Source: Flavobacteriales bacterium (lineage in GTDB: Bacteria; Bacteroidota; Bacteroidia; Flavobacteriales; BACL11). Taken from it: a stretch of DNA of 6,945 bases. The notes under the pieces are model-generated. The model saw only the letters and a list, made by a program, of their open reading frames with translations. It had not been told where the DNA came from and did not search any database. The DNA lies in assembly GCA_002683775.1 (NCBI GenBank), contig NYTT01000097.1, positions 1 through 6,945 on the forward strand, written 5' to 3'. The stretch's first letter is position 1. Each line of letters starts with the position of its first letter. Made by a program: the position numbers and the translations under genes. Shown here piece after piece: positions 1 to 5,549 of the stretch.

Positions 1-86
1 ATATACCTAGATGTTCCTGGCTGACCAGAATCTTTGTGCTCAGTACATTCTAAAATAACTTGAATTCTATTTCCTTTTTTTGCCAT
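1..86 (-). CDS. rpmG: 50S ribosomal protein L33 (partial, 3' end beyond window)
   Basis: This is the N-terminal 28 codons of large-subunit protein L33; the rest lies past the left edge. The reading begins MAKKGNRIQVILECTEHK and continues through SGQPGTSRY, the highly conserved start of bacterial L33 (about 50-60 residues in full). The ATG at 84-86 is the natural family start. In Bacteroidota rpmG normally sits directly after rpmB and is followed by a DUF4295 gene and ftsY (recalled synteny). Here rpmB lies about 2.4 kb upstream on the same strand, with two secreted-protein genes between. A TAnnTTTG box 22 nt upstream of the start suggests that rpmG has its own promoter. Confidence 0.95.
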   Translation of the reverse strand, partial: MAKKGNRIQVILECTEHKDSGQPGTSRY

Positions 87-108
87 CTTCTAATAATTTA
101 TTGGGTTG

Positions 109-116
109 CAAATTTA
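109..116 (-). promoter_or_regulatory. Putative -7 promoter box for rpmG
   Basis: The minus strand reads TAAATTTG, an exact match to the Bacteroidota -7 consensus TAnnTTTG, ending 22 nt before the rpmG ATG. This would give a leader of roughly 15-17 nt. I see no convincing TTG at the -33 position. The box fits independent transcription of rpmG despite the gene insertion upstream. AT-rich sequence produces such matches by chance, so this is a prediction. Confidence 0.5.
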
Positions 117-119
117 ATC

Positions 120-155
120 AAAAAAATTAAACAGCTGTAAAAATTATAGCTTTTT
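120..155 (-). terminator. Weak candidate terminator after the M1 peptidase gene
   Basis: On the minus strand, AAAAAGCT (148-155) can pair with AGCTGTTT (129-136) around an 11-nt loop, with one mismatch. A run of seven T follows two bases later (120-126). The stem is short and AT-rich and overlaps the last codons and stop of the peptidase gene. It lies just before the rpmG promoter box, where a terminator would make sense, but its stability is doubtful. Confidence 0.25.
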
Positions 156-1787
156 AGTATTGATATAGAATAAGTCAGTTCTAATATTAAAATCATTTAT
201 ATCAAACGCTCCTAAATCTAGCTCACTAAATGAATTACTTGGGTAAATCCAAAAATCTTCTTGTCCAATATTTATAAGTAATGGCATATCAAATTTATCT
301 ATCGCTTCCCATCTGTAAACTAAAGTTTTATTCATTCCATCTTTAACAATGCTATATTGAAATTCTGGAATATCTTTAAACTCTAAGTATTGCTTAAAAA
401 ATATTGAGAAATCTTTATCAGAAACTAAATTAATGAAGTCAATTATATCTTGACCATCAACTATTTGATATTTGAAATTATTTGAAATCCCTTTAATAAT
501 ACTAAACCACAATTCATCATTATCAATTAAATTTCTAAGTGTATGCAGCATTAAAGACCCTTTACAATACATATCCGAAGACCCTTGATTACTAACATGA
601 TATACTCCTAAAATAGGCTTGTCATTTAAAACATTATTTTTTTGATTATTTACATAGCTTAACATCTTATCATAGCCATATAAACATTCTACAAATAAGA
701 CTTCAGAATAAGTACAAAAACTCTCATGTATCCACATATCTGCAATATCTGAAGTAGTTATTGAATTTCCCCACCATTCATGTCCACTTTCATGTACTAT
801 AATATAATCAAAATCAAGATTATCAATAAAAGCAATATTGCCATTATATCCTTTCAAGAAATTGTTACCATAAGCAATAGCGGATTGATGTTCCATTCCT
901 AAATAAGAAGTTTCTACTAAGGCATATCCATCATCTAAAAATGGATAAGATCCAAAAAAATTTTCAAAACATTCTAACATGGGTTTAACTTGTTTAAAAT
1001 GCTCTTTAGCTTTTAATTCATTACCACTTAAAATATAATAATCAAGATCGAGAGTGTCAGTATTTGAAATGTATTGATCAGAAATATGATTATAATCTCC
1101 AATATTAATAGTTACATTGTAATTGTTAATAGGGTAAGTTACAAACCATTCGCTGACATTCATCCAAGAATTAAAATATTGATTCCAAATTGTAGTATCA
1201 GTTCTTAGATTTCCATTTGAAATAATCTTTAAAGGATATCGTGCCGCAACCTTAATTCTCATACTATCAGGCTCATCTGATTGATGATCTTTGCATGGCC
1301 ACCATGAGCTAGCTCCTAGACCTTGGCAAGAAACACCAACCCAAGGGTTTCCATTAAAATCTATCTCCCATGAAAAACCACCATCCCAAGGGGGATTTTT
1401 TGCTACTTTAGGATAGCCTCCGTAAAGCACACTAATCTTGTGACTCTCACCTATCTTTAAGGTACGATTAAAATATACATATACTGCATCAAGTTCACGC
1501 TCAAATCTCAGTTCATTTCCTTCAAAAATAATAGACATTATTTCCAAATTTGACGCTAAATCAACTTGTATTATACTACATTGCTTAATAATATTAAAAT
1601 GAATAATATTTGTAGATTTTTCAATGGACCTTTCAACTTCATCAATTGCAATATTCAAATCATAGAATGTAACATCATAGCATAATCTTAAATGAGTTAA
1701 ATTTCCTCTTAAACTATCTTTCCGATTAAAATTTTGAGCATTTAAAGAAAAAGCAAATAATAAGACAGAAAATATAAGATATTTCAC
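144..1787 (-). CDS. Secreted M1-family zinc metallopeptidase (aminopeptidase-like)
   Basis: A 547-residue M1 (gluzincin) peptidase, expected to remove N-terminal residues from peptides outside the cytoplasmic membrane. Residues 1-17 form a Sec signal peptide with likely cleavage after LNA. An N-terminal beta domain (about 25-230) precedes the catalytic domain. The zinc site is complete: HESGH at 332-336, then exactly 18 residues to Glu355 (HExxH-x18-E). The exopeptidase loop reads GMEH at 297-300, a variant of GxMEN. Tyr407, followed by KG, is the probable transition-state tyrosine. The C-terminus ends soon after a short helical/beta region; there is no long ERAP1-type C-terminal domain and no obvious T9SS sorting domain. 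The start codon is GTG, with an in-frame TAG two codons upstream; the next Met is residue 84, which would lose the signal peptide. It lies 33 nt after the lipoprotein gene and is probably co-transcribed with it. Natural substrate unknown. Confidence 0.9.
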   Translation of the reverse strand: MKYLIFSVLLFAFSLNAQNFNRKDSLRGNLTHLRLCYDVTFYDLNIAIDEVERSIEKSTNIIHFNIIKQCSIIQVDLASNLEIMSIIFEGNELRFERELDAVYVYFNRTLKIGESHKISVLYGGYPKVAKNPPWDGGFSWEIDFNGNPWVGVSCQGLGASSWWPCKDHQSDEPDSMRIKVAARYPLKIISNGNLRTDTTIWNQYFNSWMNVSEWFVTYPINNYNVTINIGDYNHISDQYISNTDTLDLDYYILSGNELKAKEHFKQVKPMLECFENFFGSYPFLDDGYALVETSYLGMEHQSAIAYGNNFLKGYNGNIAFIDNLDFDYIIVHESGHEWWGNSITTSDIADMWIHESFCTYSEVLFVECLYGYDKMLSYVNNQKNNVLNDKPILGVYHVSNQGSSDMYCKGSLMLHTLRNLIDNDELWFSIIKGISNNFKYQIVDGQDIIDFINLVSDKDFSIFFKQYLEFKDIPEFQYSIVKDGMNKTLVYRWEAIDKFDMPLLINIGQEDFWIYPSNSFSELDLGAFDINDFNIRTDLFYINTKKL

Positions 1788-1820
1788 AAGCTAATTTAGA
1801 TATTAAACTATAAAAATAGA

Positions 1821-2444
1821 TTATCTAGAACAAACAATGTTACAAGAAGATGACTGAGTACCTGCTAATGGAATTTCAAATGAAAGGAATAAAGTAAGTA
1901 TTCCACTTGTAGATGATTGTATGAGGCCTGACCCCGTTATATCAACATCAACTTCTCCTACTGTTGGTATTCCAGTATCTGTAGTAATTTGTTGACCATC
2001 TTGAATTGTTACTGTTCCATCAGCTGAAACATCGGCTAAGATAGGTTCTCCGTTGATATCCATAGATATAACACCTTCTCCTTCAGCAAATATCTCAATA
2101 GATTCTGGAAAAACATCGTTTAACGGAACTGGAATATCTCCAAGGCCAAGTATTGAGATAGTTAAATCGTCACATTCTGTATTTATATCCCAAATTCCAA
2201 GAGCTAAATCGTATGCATATATACAAGTTCCATCATCAGAAGAAGCTAAAGATTCATAATTCATTGCATTTAAATCAGTGCAACCTAAAACTGGCTCAAT
2301 ACAACTTCCATCATCAGTGTTAGCAAGATCATTATAATTTGATGCTGTTGGATCAGTACATCCAAGTAGTTCTTTTTCACATGAAGAAAACAAAACAGAT
2401 ATTGTAAACAGAAGAATTAATAAAGAAAATAAATTATATTTCAT
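1821..2444 (-). CDS. Lipoprotein with two GCTD-type repeats and a beta-rich C-terminal domain
   Basis: A 207-residue predicted lipoprotein. Residues 1-21 form a signal peptide ending in the lipobox LFSSC, with Cys22 as the lipidation site. Two 21-residue repeats follow (28-48 and 54-74), each of the form GCTDxxAxNYxxLAxxDDGxC. Such repeats are frequent in surface and secreted proteins of Bacteroidota (recalled); the paired cysteines suggest a disulphide and the Asp-rich loop a possible calcium site, both inferred. The remaining ~130 residues start at LGIWD and are rich in Gly, Asp, Ile and Val, with Cys91, Cys201 and Cys205. They look like a small beta-sandwich or lipocalin-like fold, but I cannot assign a family. 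The gene follows the rpmB terminator, probably has its own promoter, and leads into the M1 peptidase gene. Function unknown; an envelope role is likely. Confidence 0.85.
   Translation of the reverse strand: MKYNLFSLLILLFTISVLFSSCEKELLGCTDPTASNYNDLANTDDGSCIEPVLGCTDLNAMNYESLASSDDGTCIYAYDLALGIWDINTECDDLTISILGLGDIPVPLNDVFPESIEIFAEGEGVISMDINGEPILADVSADGTVTIQDGQQITTDTGIPTVGEVDVDITGSGLIQSSTSGILTLFLSFEIPLAGTQSSSCNIVCSR
2223..2363 (-). repeat. Two tandem protein-coding GCTD repeats
   Basis: Repeat 1 (2301-2363) and repeat 2 (2223-2285) encode two 21-residue units of pattern GCTDxxAxNYxxLAxxDDGxC, spaced 26 residues apart within the lipoprotein gene. They differ at several residues (for example PTAS against LNAM, GSC against GTC), so the duplication is old rather than recent. 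Confidence 0.8.
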
Positions 2445-2465
2445 TTTGAATAATTTTAATTAAAT

Positions 2466-2498
2466 AAAAAAAGTTGCAATCAAAGATAGCAACTTTTT
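2466..2498 (-). terminator. Rho-independent terminator of rpmB
   Basis: A perfect 10-bp inverted repeat, AAAAAGTTGC (2468-2477) and GCAACTTTTT (2489-2498), encloses an 11-nt loop. On the minus strand the GCAAC arm runs into seven T (2466-2472). It lies 22 nt after the rpmB stop codon, the expected place. The hairpin is nearly symmetrical and also ends in T5 on the plus strand, but no plus-strand gene arrives here. It implies that the lipoprotein/peptidase pair is not simply read through from rpmB. Confidence 0.85.
2481..2488 (-). promoter_or_regulatory. Putative -7 box for the lipoprotein/peptidase operon, inside the terminator loop
   Basis: The minus strand reads TATCTTTG, an exact TAnnTTTG match, within the loop of the rpmB terminator and 36 nt before the lipoprotein ATG. 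Transcription would begin in or just after the downstream hairpin arm, leaving a leader of about 30 nt. No clear -33 TTG is seen at the usual spacing. This is the best candidate in the 76-nt gap, but it is unproven. Confidence 0.4.
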
Positions 2499-2520
2499 AA
2501 AATAAAGTATGATTTTGTAA

Positions 2521-2760
2521 CTAAAGTAAAATATTACCGTTGTTTATAGCTTTTGACAAAACAGAGGCTATACCATTTTTATTGATTGTTCTAATAGCAT
2601 TAGCTGAAACTTTTAAAATTACTGTTTCACCTGTTTCTGGAACAAAAAACTTTTTTGTCTGAAGATTTGGGTAAAACTTCCTTTTATTTTTATTCATAGC
2701 ATGTGAAACGTTGTTTCCTACCATTACTTTTTTACCTGTGATTTGACAAATACGTGACAT
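2521..2760 (-). CDS. rpmB: 50S ribosomal protein L28
   Basis: Full-length 79-residue L28, a structural protein of the large ribosomal subunit. The N-terminus MSRICQITGKK and the block GNNVSHAMNKNKRKFYPNL (15-33) are diagnostic, and the middle VSANAIRTINKNGI (51-64) is the usual L28 C-terminal core. Length and ATG start match the family in this phylum; the last residues (NNGNILL) are less usual. It lies just after the cinA-type gene, as is normal in Bacteroidota, but rpmG does not follow directly. It has its own promoter-like box upstream and a strong terminator downstream, so it may be monocistronic. Confidence 0.97.
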   Translation of the reverse strand: MSRICQITGKKVMVGNNVSHAMNKNKRKFYPNLQTKKFFVPETGETVILKVSANAIRTINKNGIASVLSKAINNGNILL

Positions 2761-2780
2761 GTAGTTTTCTTTTAGGGCCG

Positions 2781-2788
2781 CAAATATA
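2781..2788 (-). promoter_or_regulatory. Putative -7 promoter box for rpmB
   Basis: The minus strand reads TATATTTG, an exact TAnnTTTG match, 20 nt before the rpmB ATG in the 56-nt gap after the PncC-type gene. The base after it is C, followed by a short leader that is A-rich next to the ATG. No clear -33 TTG is seen. Its placement is almost the same as that of the rpmG box, which supports both. Confidence 0.6.
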
Positions 2789-2816
2789 CAATCTAAAATA
2801 AATATATTAAAATTTA

Positions 2817-3287
2817 TTACCTCTTTTTTAATTCACTTAACAGATAGGTAACAGCTTTTATAACTGATTGATTTACAATTGAATCTCTATTTCCAATTAA
2901 CTGAAATCTTTTTGAATGAGTACTGCTCTTGGATGATATTGCTATAAAAATAGTTCCAATTGGATTCTTTTCAGTTCCTCCTGTAGGACCTGCATATCCA
3001 CTAATAGCTAATGAGAAATCAGAATTAAAATTTCTTCTCACCGTATATGCCATTTGCTCGACAACTTCATTTGAAACCTCAGTTTTTTCATTAATAATTT
3101 TTTGTGAGACATTCAATTGATTAATCTTGATTGAATTTTGATATGCAATAATCCCACCTTTAAAAATCTCAGATGAACCTGAAATAGATGTGATTTTTGA
3201 GGAAATTAAACCTGCAGTACAACTTTCAGCACAAGAAAGTGAAATTTTATTTTTTATACAATAATCATATAAATCCTGAAAAATCAC
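2817..3287 (-). CDS. pncC: Stand-alone CinA C-terminal domain protein, PncC-type NMN amidohydrolase
   Basis: A 156-residue protein covering only the CinA C-terminal domain, which in E. coli PncC deamidates nicotinamide mononucleotide to nicotinate mononucleotide in cytoplasmic NAD recycling. Visible family motifs are AESCTAG (20-26, with the putative catalytic Ser22), SISGSS (34-39), GGIIAYQNSIK (44-54), VS (71-72), ISGYAGPTGG (95-104) with NPIGT (108-112), and GNRDSIVNQ (132-140). Length matches stand-alone PncC and is much shorter than full CinA (about 400-420 residues, with an N-terminal MoaB-like/pyrophosphatase domain). The start is GTG, 2 nt after the stop of the universal-stress gene, implying one transcript and possibly coupled translation. 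It precedes rpmB, where full-length cinA is usual in this phylum, so loss of the N-terminal domain is plausible. Activity is inferred from motifs. Confidence 0.88.
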   Translation of the reverse strand: MIFQDLYDYCIKNKISLSCAESCTAGLISSKITSISGSSEIFKGGIIAYQNSIKINQLNVSQKIINEKTEVSNEVVEQMAYTVRRNFNSDFSLAISGYAGPTGGTEKNPIGTIFIAISSKSSTHSKRFQLIGNRDSIVNQSVIKAVTYLLSELKKR

Positions 3288-3289
3288 TT

Positions 3290-4165
3290 TTAAAATGCTA
3301 TTGTTGGCCCTGTAATATGTTTTGATTCTTTTGGACGTATACTCATCACAGGTATTTCTGAGTTATTTATAATATATCTAGCTGTATCACTAATATTATT
3401 AGAAAGAGATAACTCTTCCTGCTTTGTCATTATCATTATTAAATCTGCATCGAATTTTTTTTCATACTGGAATACAAAATTACCAAGTGTTATTTTCTTA
3501 CCTCCTTCAATTAATTCAGCAGAACATTTTACACCAGCTTTTACAATAAAATCATGTACTTGATTGATATTCTTTTTTAATTTTTCTCTAACTTCCTGAT
3601 TATCTCTTAAAACTACTGAAACGACTCGAATAGTAGCATTCCAATATCTAGCATACTCAAGCGCATAAGTAACTTTCTCTTTTGTCTGTCTTTCTAAATC
3701 CAATGGCAAAATAATGTTTTCACAACCAATTCTATTATCCTTTCCCTTAATTGTAATTACTGGACACTTTGATAATCGCACAACTTTTTCAGCATTAGAT
3801 CCAATTAATTTACTTTTATTTCCTTGAGAACCATTAGTACCCATGACTATTAAGTCAGCTGAAATCAACTCTGCCACTTCATTTATTTGTTCGTAAATCT
3901 TTCCCTTAGACACCATAGTGTCAACTGATACACCAAATTTATCACCATATTGTTTCGCTAATTCATTTAACTTTTGCTTAACCTTAAGCTTTAGTTGATC
4001 TGTTAAATCATCAACGAATAAAGATTGCATCATACTTTGCTCTTTAACAACAGAAAGGAGAACAACATCAGAGTTTTTAATCTTTGCTAAATTAAATGCT
4101 TGACCAAGAGCCAATATAGATTGCTCCGAAAACCCTATAGGAACTAATATTTTATTTGCAGACAT
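3290..4165 (-). CDS. Tandem-domain universal stress protein (UspA family)
   Basis: A 291-residue cytoplasmic protein made of two Usp domains. Domain 1 (about 3-140) opens with KILVPIGFSEQS and carries the ATP-binding signature G-2x-G-9x-G-S (GTNG at 109-112, GSNA at 122-125), then CPVITIK. Domain 2 (about 147-278) opens with CENIILPLD and ends IPVMSIRPKE, but the glycine signature is replaced by TKQEELSLSNNISDTA. It has probably lost nucleotide binding, so the protein is asymmetric. Such two-domain Usps are common in Bacteroidota and are usually linked to stress or growth arrest; the specific role is unknown. It is the first gene of a two-gene unit with the PncC-type gene and is divergent from the nucleoside phosphorylase gene across 45 nt. 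A TAnnTTTG box lies upstream. Confidence 0.9.
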   Translation of the reverse strand: MSANKILVPIGFSEQSILALGQAFNLAKIKNSDVVLLSVVKEQSMMQSLFVDDLTDQLKLKVKQKLNELAKQYGDKFGVSVDTMVSKGKIYEQINEVAELISADLIVMGTNGSQGNKSKLIGSNAEKVVRLSKCPVITIKGKDNRIGCENIILPLDLERQTKEKVTYALEYARYWNATIRVVSVVLRDNQEVREKLKKNINQVHDFIVKAGVKCSAELIEGGKKITLGNFVFQYEKKFDADLIMIMTKQEELSLSNNISDTARYIINNSEIPVMSIRPKESKHITGPTIAF

Positions 4166-4168
4166 AAT

Positions 4169-4186
4169 TGTAAAATTTGTTATATT
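4169..4186 (+). promoter_or_regulatory. AT-rich element shared with the 5'-nucleotidase upstream region
   Basis: TGTAAAATTTGTTATATT lies 24 nt before the nucleoside phosphorylase ATG. An 18-bp sequence differing at one base occurs at 5527-5544 before the split 5'-nucleotidase operon. It contains TAAAATTTG, close to TAnnTTTG but one base longer. It may be a promoter core or a shared operator; read the other way it lies just upstream of the Usp start. In AT-rich DNA the match could be chance. Confidence 0.35.
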
Positions 4187-4193
4187 TTTAATG

Positions 4194-4201
4194 CAAAATT
4201 A
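4194..4201 (-). promoter_or_regulatory. Putative -7 promoter box for the Usp-PncC operon
   Basis: The minus strand reads TAATTTTG, an exact TAnnTTTG match, 28 nt before the Usp ATG in the 45-nt divergent gap. The predicted leader is about 20-22 nt and A-rich. No convincing -33 TTG is seen; that position falls inside the first codons of the divergent phosphorylase gene. Confidence 0.45.
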
Positions 4202-4210
4202 CATAATAAA

Positions 4211-5080
4211 ATGAATGCCATAGCAGAGACAGAATTAATTATAACAAAAGACAAAAAAATATATCATTTAAATCTATCTGAAAATGAAATAGCTGATAAT
4301 ATAATACTGGTTGGAGATCAAGATAGAGTTAAACTCATTTCAAGTAAATTTGATTTTATAGAGCACAAAATTCAAAATAGAGAATTTATTACACATACAG
4401 GAGTCTTAAAAAACACAAGGATTAGTGCAATATCTACTGGTATTGGTACAGATAATATTGATATAGTTGTAAACGAATTAGATGCATTAGTAAATATTGA
4501 TTTTGAGACCAGAACGCATCGAAAGAATAGAAAATCATTAAATTTAATTAGATTAGGAACATCTGGAGCATTACAATCTAATATAGATATTGATTCATTT
4601 ATCACTTCTGCTTATGGGTTAGGGCTTGACAATTTAGCTCATTTCTACAATGATCAAGATATTATTGATTTAAATATAAGTAAATTATTTTCTGAACATG
4701 CAAAATGGCCAAAAGAGTTGTCTTCACCGTATATAGTAAAAGCTTCTGAAGATTTACTTAAATTATTTTCAGAGTTTAATACTGGTATTACTGCAACAGC
4801 ACCTGGATTTTATGGGCCACAAGGTAGAAAAATAAGACTTAGCCCATCAATTTCAGACTTAAACAATACTATAAGTAGTTTTAGTTTTAATGAATTTAAA
4901 GTTACAAATTTTGAGATGGAAACATCTGCTCTCTATTTTTTAGGAAGATCACTTGGACACAATACTCTAACAATTTGTGCAATCATTGGAAATCGTTTTA
5001 ACAAAAGCTATAGTAAAGATCATAGAAAACCTATTGCAGAACTTATTGAAATAGTTCTAGAAAAAATTTGTACTATTTAA
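4211..5080 (+). CDS. Nucleoside phosphorylase (uridine/purine nucleoside phosphorylase family)
   Basis: A 289-residue PNP/UDP family enzyme, expected to split nucleosides with phosphate into a free base and ribose-1-phosphate in cytoplasmic salvage. Conserved sites are GDQDR (35-39, phosphate loop, usually GDPDR), TGIGTDN (76-82), RLGTSGA (114-120, phosphate-binding Arg), APGFYGPQGR (197-206, base-pocket region) and FEMETSALY (234-242, the Met/Glu pair that holds the ribose). The length and the NIDIVVNELDALVNIDFETR segment match the Bacteroidota group often annotated as uridine phosphorylase, but the base specificity cannot be read from sequence. The ATG at 4211 gives the usual N-terminus; there is no Shine-Dalgarno, only an A-rich leader. 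It is divergent from the Usp gene and convergent with the thioesterase gene (17-nt gap). A link with the nearby 5'-nucleotidase in nucleoside salvage is inferred. Confidence 0.9.
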   Translation: MNAIAETELIITKDKKIYHLNLSENEIADNIILVGDQDRVKLISSKFDFIEHKIQNREFITHTGVLKNTRISAISTGIGTDNIDIVVNELDALVNIDFETRTHRKNRKSLNLIRLGTSGALQSNIDIDSFITSAYGLGLDNLAHFYNDQDIIDLNISKLFSEHAKWPKELSSPYIVKASEDLLKLFSEFNTGITATAPGFYGPQGRKIRLSPSISDLNNTISSFSFNEFKVTNFEMETSALYFLGRSLGHNTLTICAIIGNRFNKSYSKDHRKPIAELIEIVLEKICTI

Positions 5081-5097
5081 ATATAGAAACATCTAAT

Positions 5098-5520
5098 TTA
5101 CTGTAATTTAGTTTGGAGTTTATCTAATATAAAATCAGGAGCGGAACAAACTCTTCCAGTTTTATTATTGATAAAGGCTAATGTCACTTTACCTGTATTT
5201 ATCAAATAATTTTCTTCATTATAAATTTTATAGAAGAAAGTTATTTTTGAAGTCGGCATCTTCAAAATTGATGTTTTTATTGTAAGCTCATCATCATAAA
5301 ATGCTGGTTTTTTATAATTAATGTTTAAGTTAACAACTGGCAAGGCATATCCCATAGATTCAATAGTTTTGTATGAAACACCAAGTGATCTTAACAACTC
5401 TACTCTACCTACTTCATAATACTGAGCATATACACCATAATAAACATAACTCATCTGATCTGTTTCAGCATACCTAACTCTAATTTTTTTTTCAAAATTA
5501 TACATATTGCAATTATACAT
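5098..5520 (-). CDS. YbgC-like acyl-CoA thioesterase (hotdog fold, 4HBT family)
   Basis: A small cytoplasmic hotdog-fold protein that should hydrolyse acyl-CoA thioesters; the substrate is unknown. The key segment RVRYAETDQMSYVYYGVYAQ (14-33) carries the catalytic Asp21 of the 4HBT/YbgC type, followed by YYEVGRVELLRSLG (34-47) and the beta strands NINYKKPAFYDDELTI (66-81). The usual GYVYYGNY is SYVYYGVY here, a mild change next to the active site. The start is ambiguous: ATG at 5518-5520 (140 residues) or ATG at 5503-5505 (135 residues). A 9-bp duplication, ATGTATAAT, creates both; the shorter form gives the more typical MYNFEKKIRVRY start and is at least as likely. It is convergent with the phosphorylase gene and divergent from the nucleotidase operon, with no evident functional link to either. 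Confidence 0.88.
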   Translation of the reverse strand: MYNCNMYNFEKKIRVRYAETDQMSYVYYGVYAQYYEVGRVELLRSLGVSYKTIESMGYALPVVNLNINYKKPAFYDDELTIKTSILKMPTSKITFFYKIYNEENYLINTGKVTLAFINNKTGRVCSAPDFILDKLQTKLQ

Positions 5521-5537
5521 AAAACCTGTAAAATTTG
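5507..5537 (+). promoter_or_regulatory. Putative promoter of the split 5'-nucleotidase operon
   Basis: A TTG at 5507-5509 is followed after 19 nt by TAAAATTTG (5529-5537), fitting the Bacteroidota layout TTG-N17-23-TAnnTTTG apart from one extra base in the -7 box. The ATG follows 12 nt later, so the transcript would be nearly leaderless. The TTG overlaps the 5' end of the thioesterase gene in its longer form. The -7 part lies within the element shared with 4169-4186. Confidence 0.45.
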
Positions 5538-5549
5538 TAATATTGTAAC

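Noticed and set aside
131..138. Palindrome ACAGCTGT as a possible operator
   Set aside because: A single 8-bp palindrome is too short to support an operator, and part of it fits the weak hairpin after the peptidase gene.
1788..1820. Separate promoter for the M1 peptidase gene
   Set aside because: No TAnnTTTG match is present in the 33-nt gap, so co-transcription with the lipoprotein gene is more likely.
2053..2259. 68-codon plus-strand open frame
   Set aside because: It lies wholly inside the lipoprotein gene on the opposite strand; its composition mirrors that gene and it has no family signature or promoter.
2929..3120. 63-codon plus-strand open frame
   Set aside because: It is antisense to the PncC-type gene, whose conserved motifs span this region; it is a shadow frame.
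2817..3287. PncC-type gene as a decayed pseudogene of cinA
   Set aside because: The open frame is intact and all amidase motifs are preserved, with the length of a functional stand-alone PncC.
4372..4605. 77-codon minus-strand open frame
   Set aside because: It is antisense to the nucleoside phosphorylase across its conserved phosphate-binding motifs and has no recognisable features of its own.
5081..5097. Possible bidirectional terminator between the convergent phosphorylase and thioesterase genes
   Set aside because: The 17-nt gap is AT-rich but shows no inverted repeat of useful length; transcripts may end inside the opposing genes or by another mechanism.
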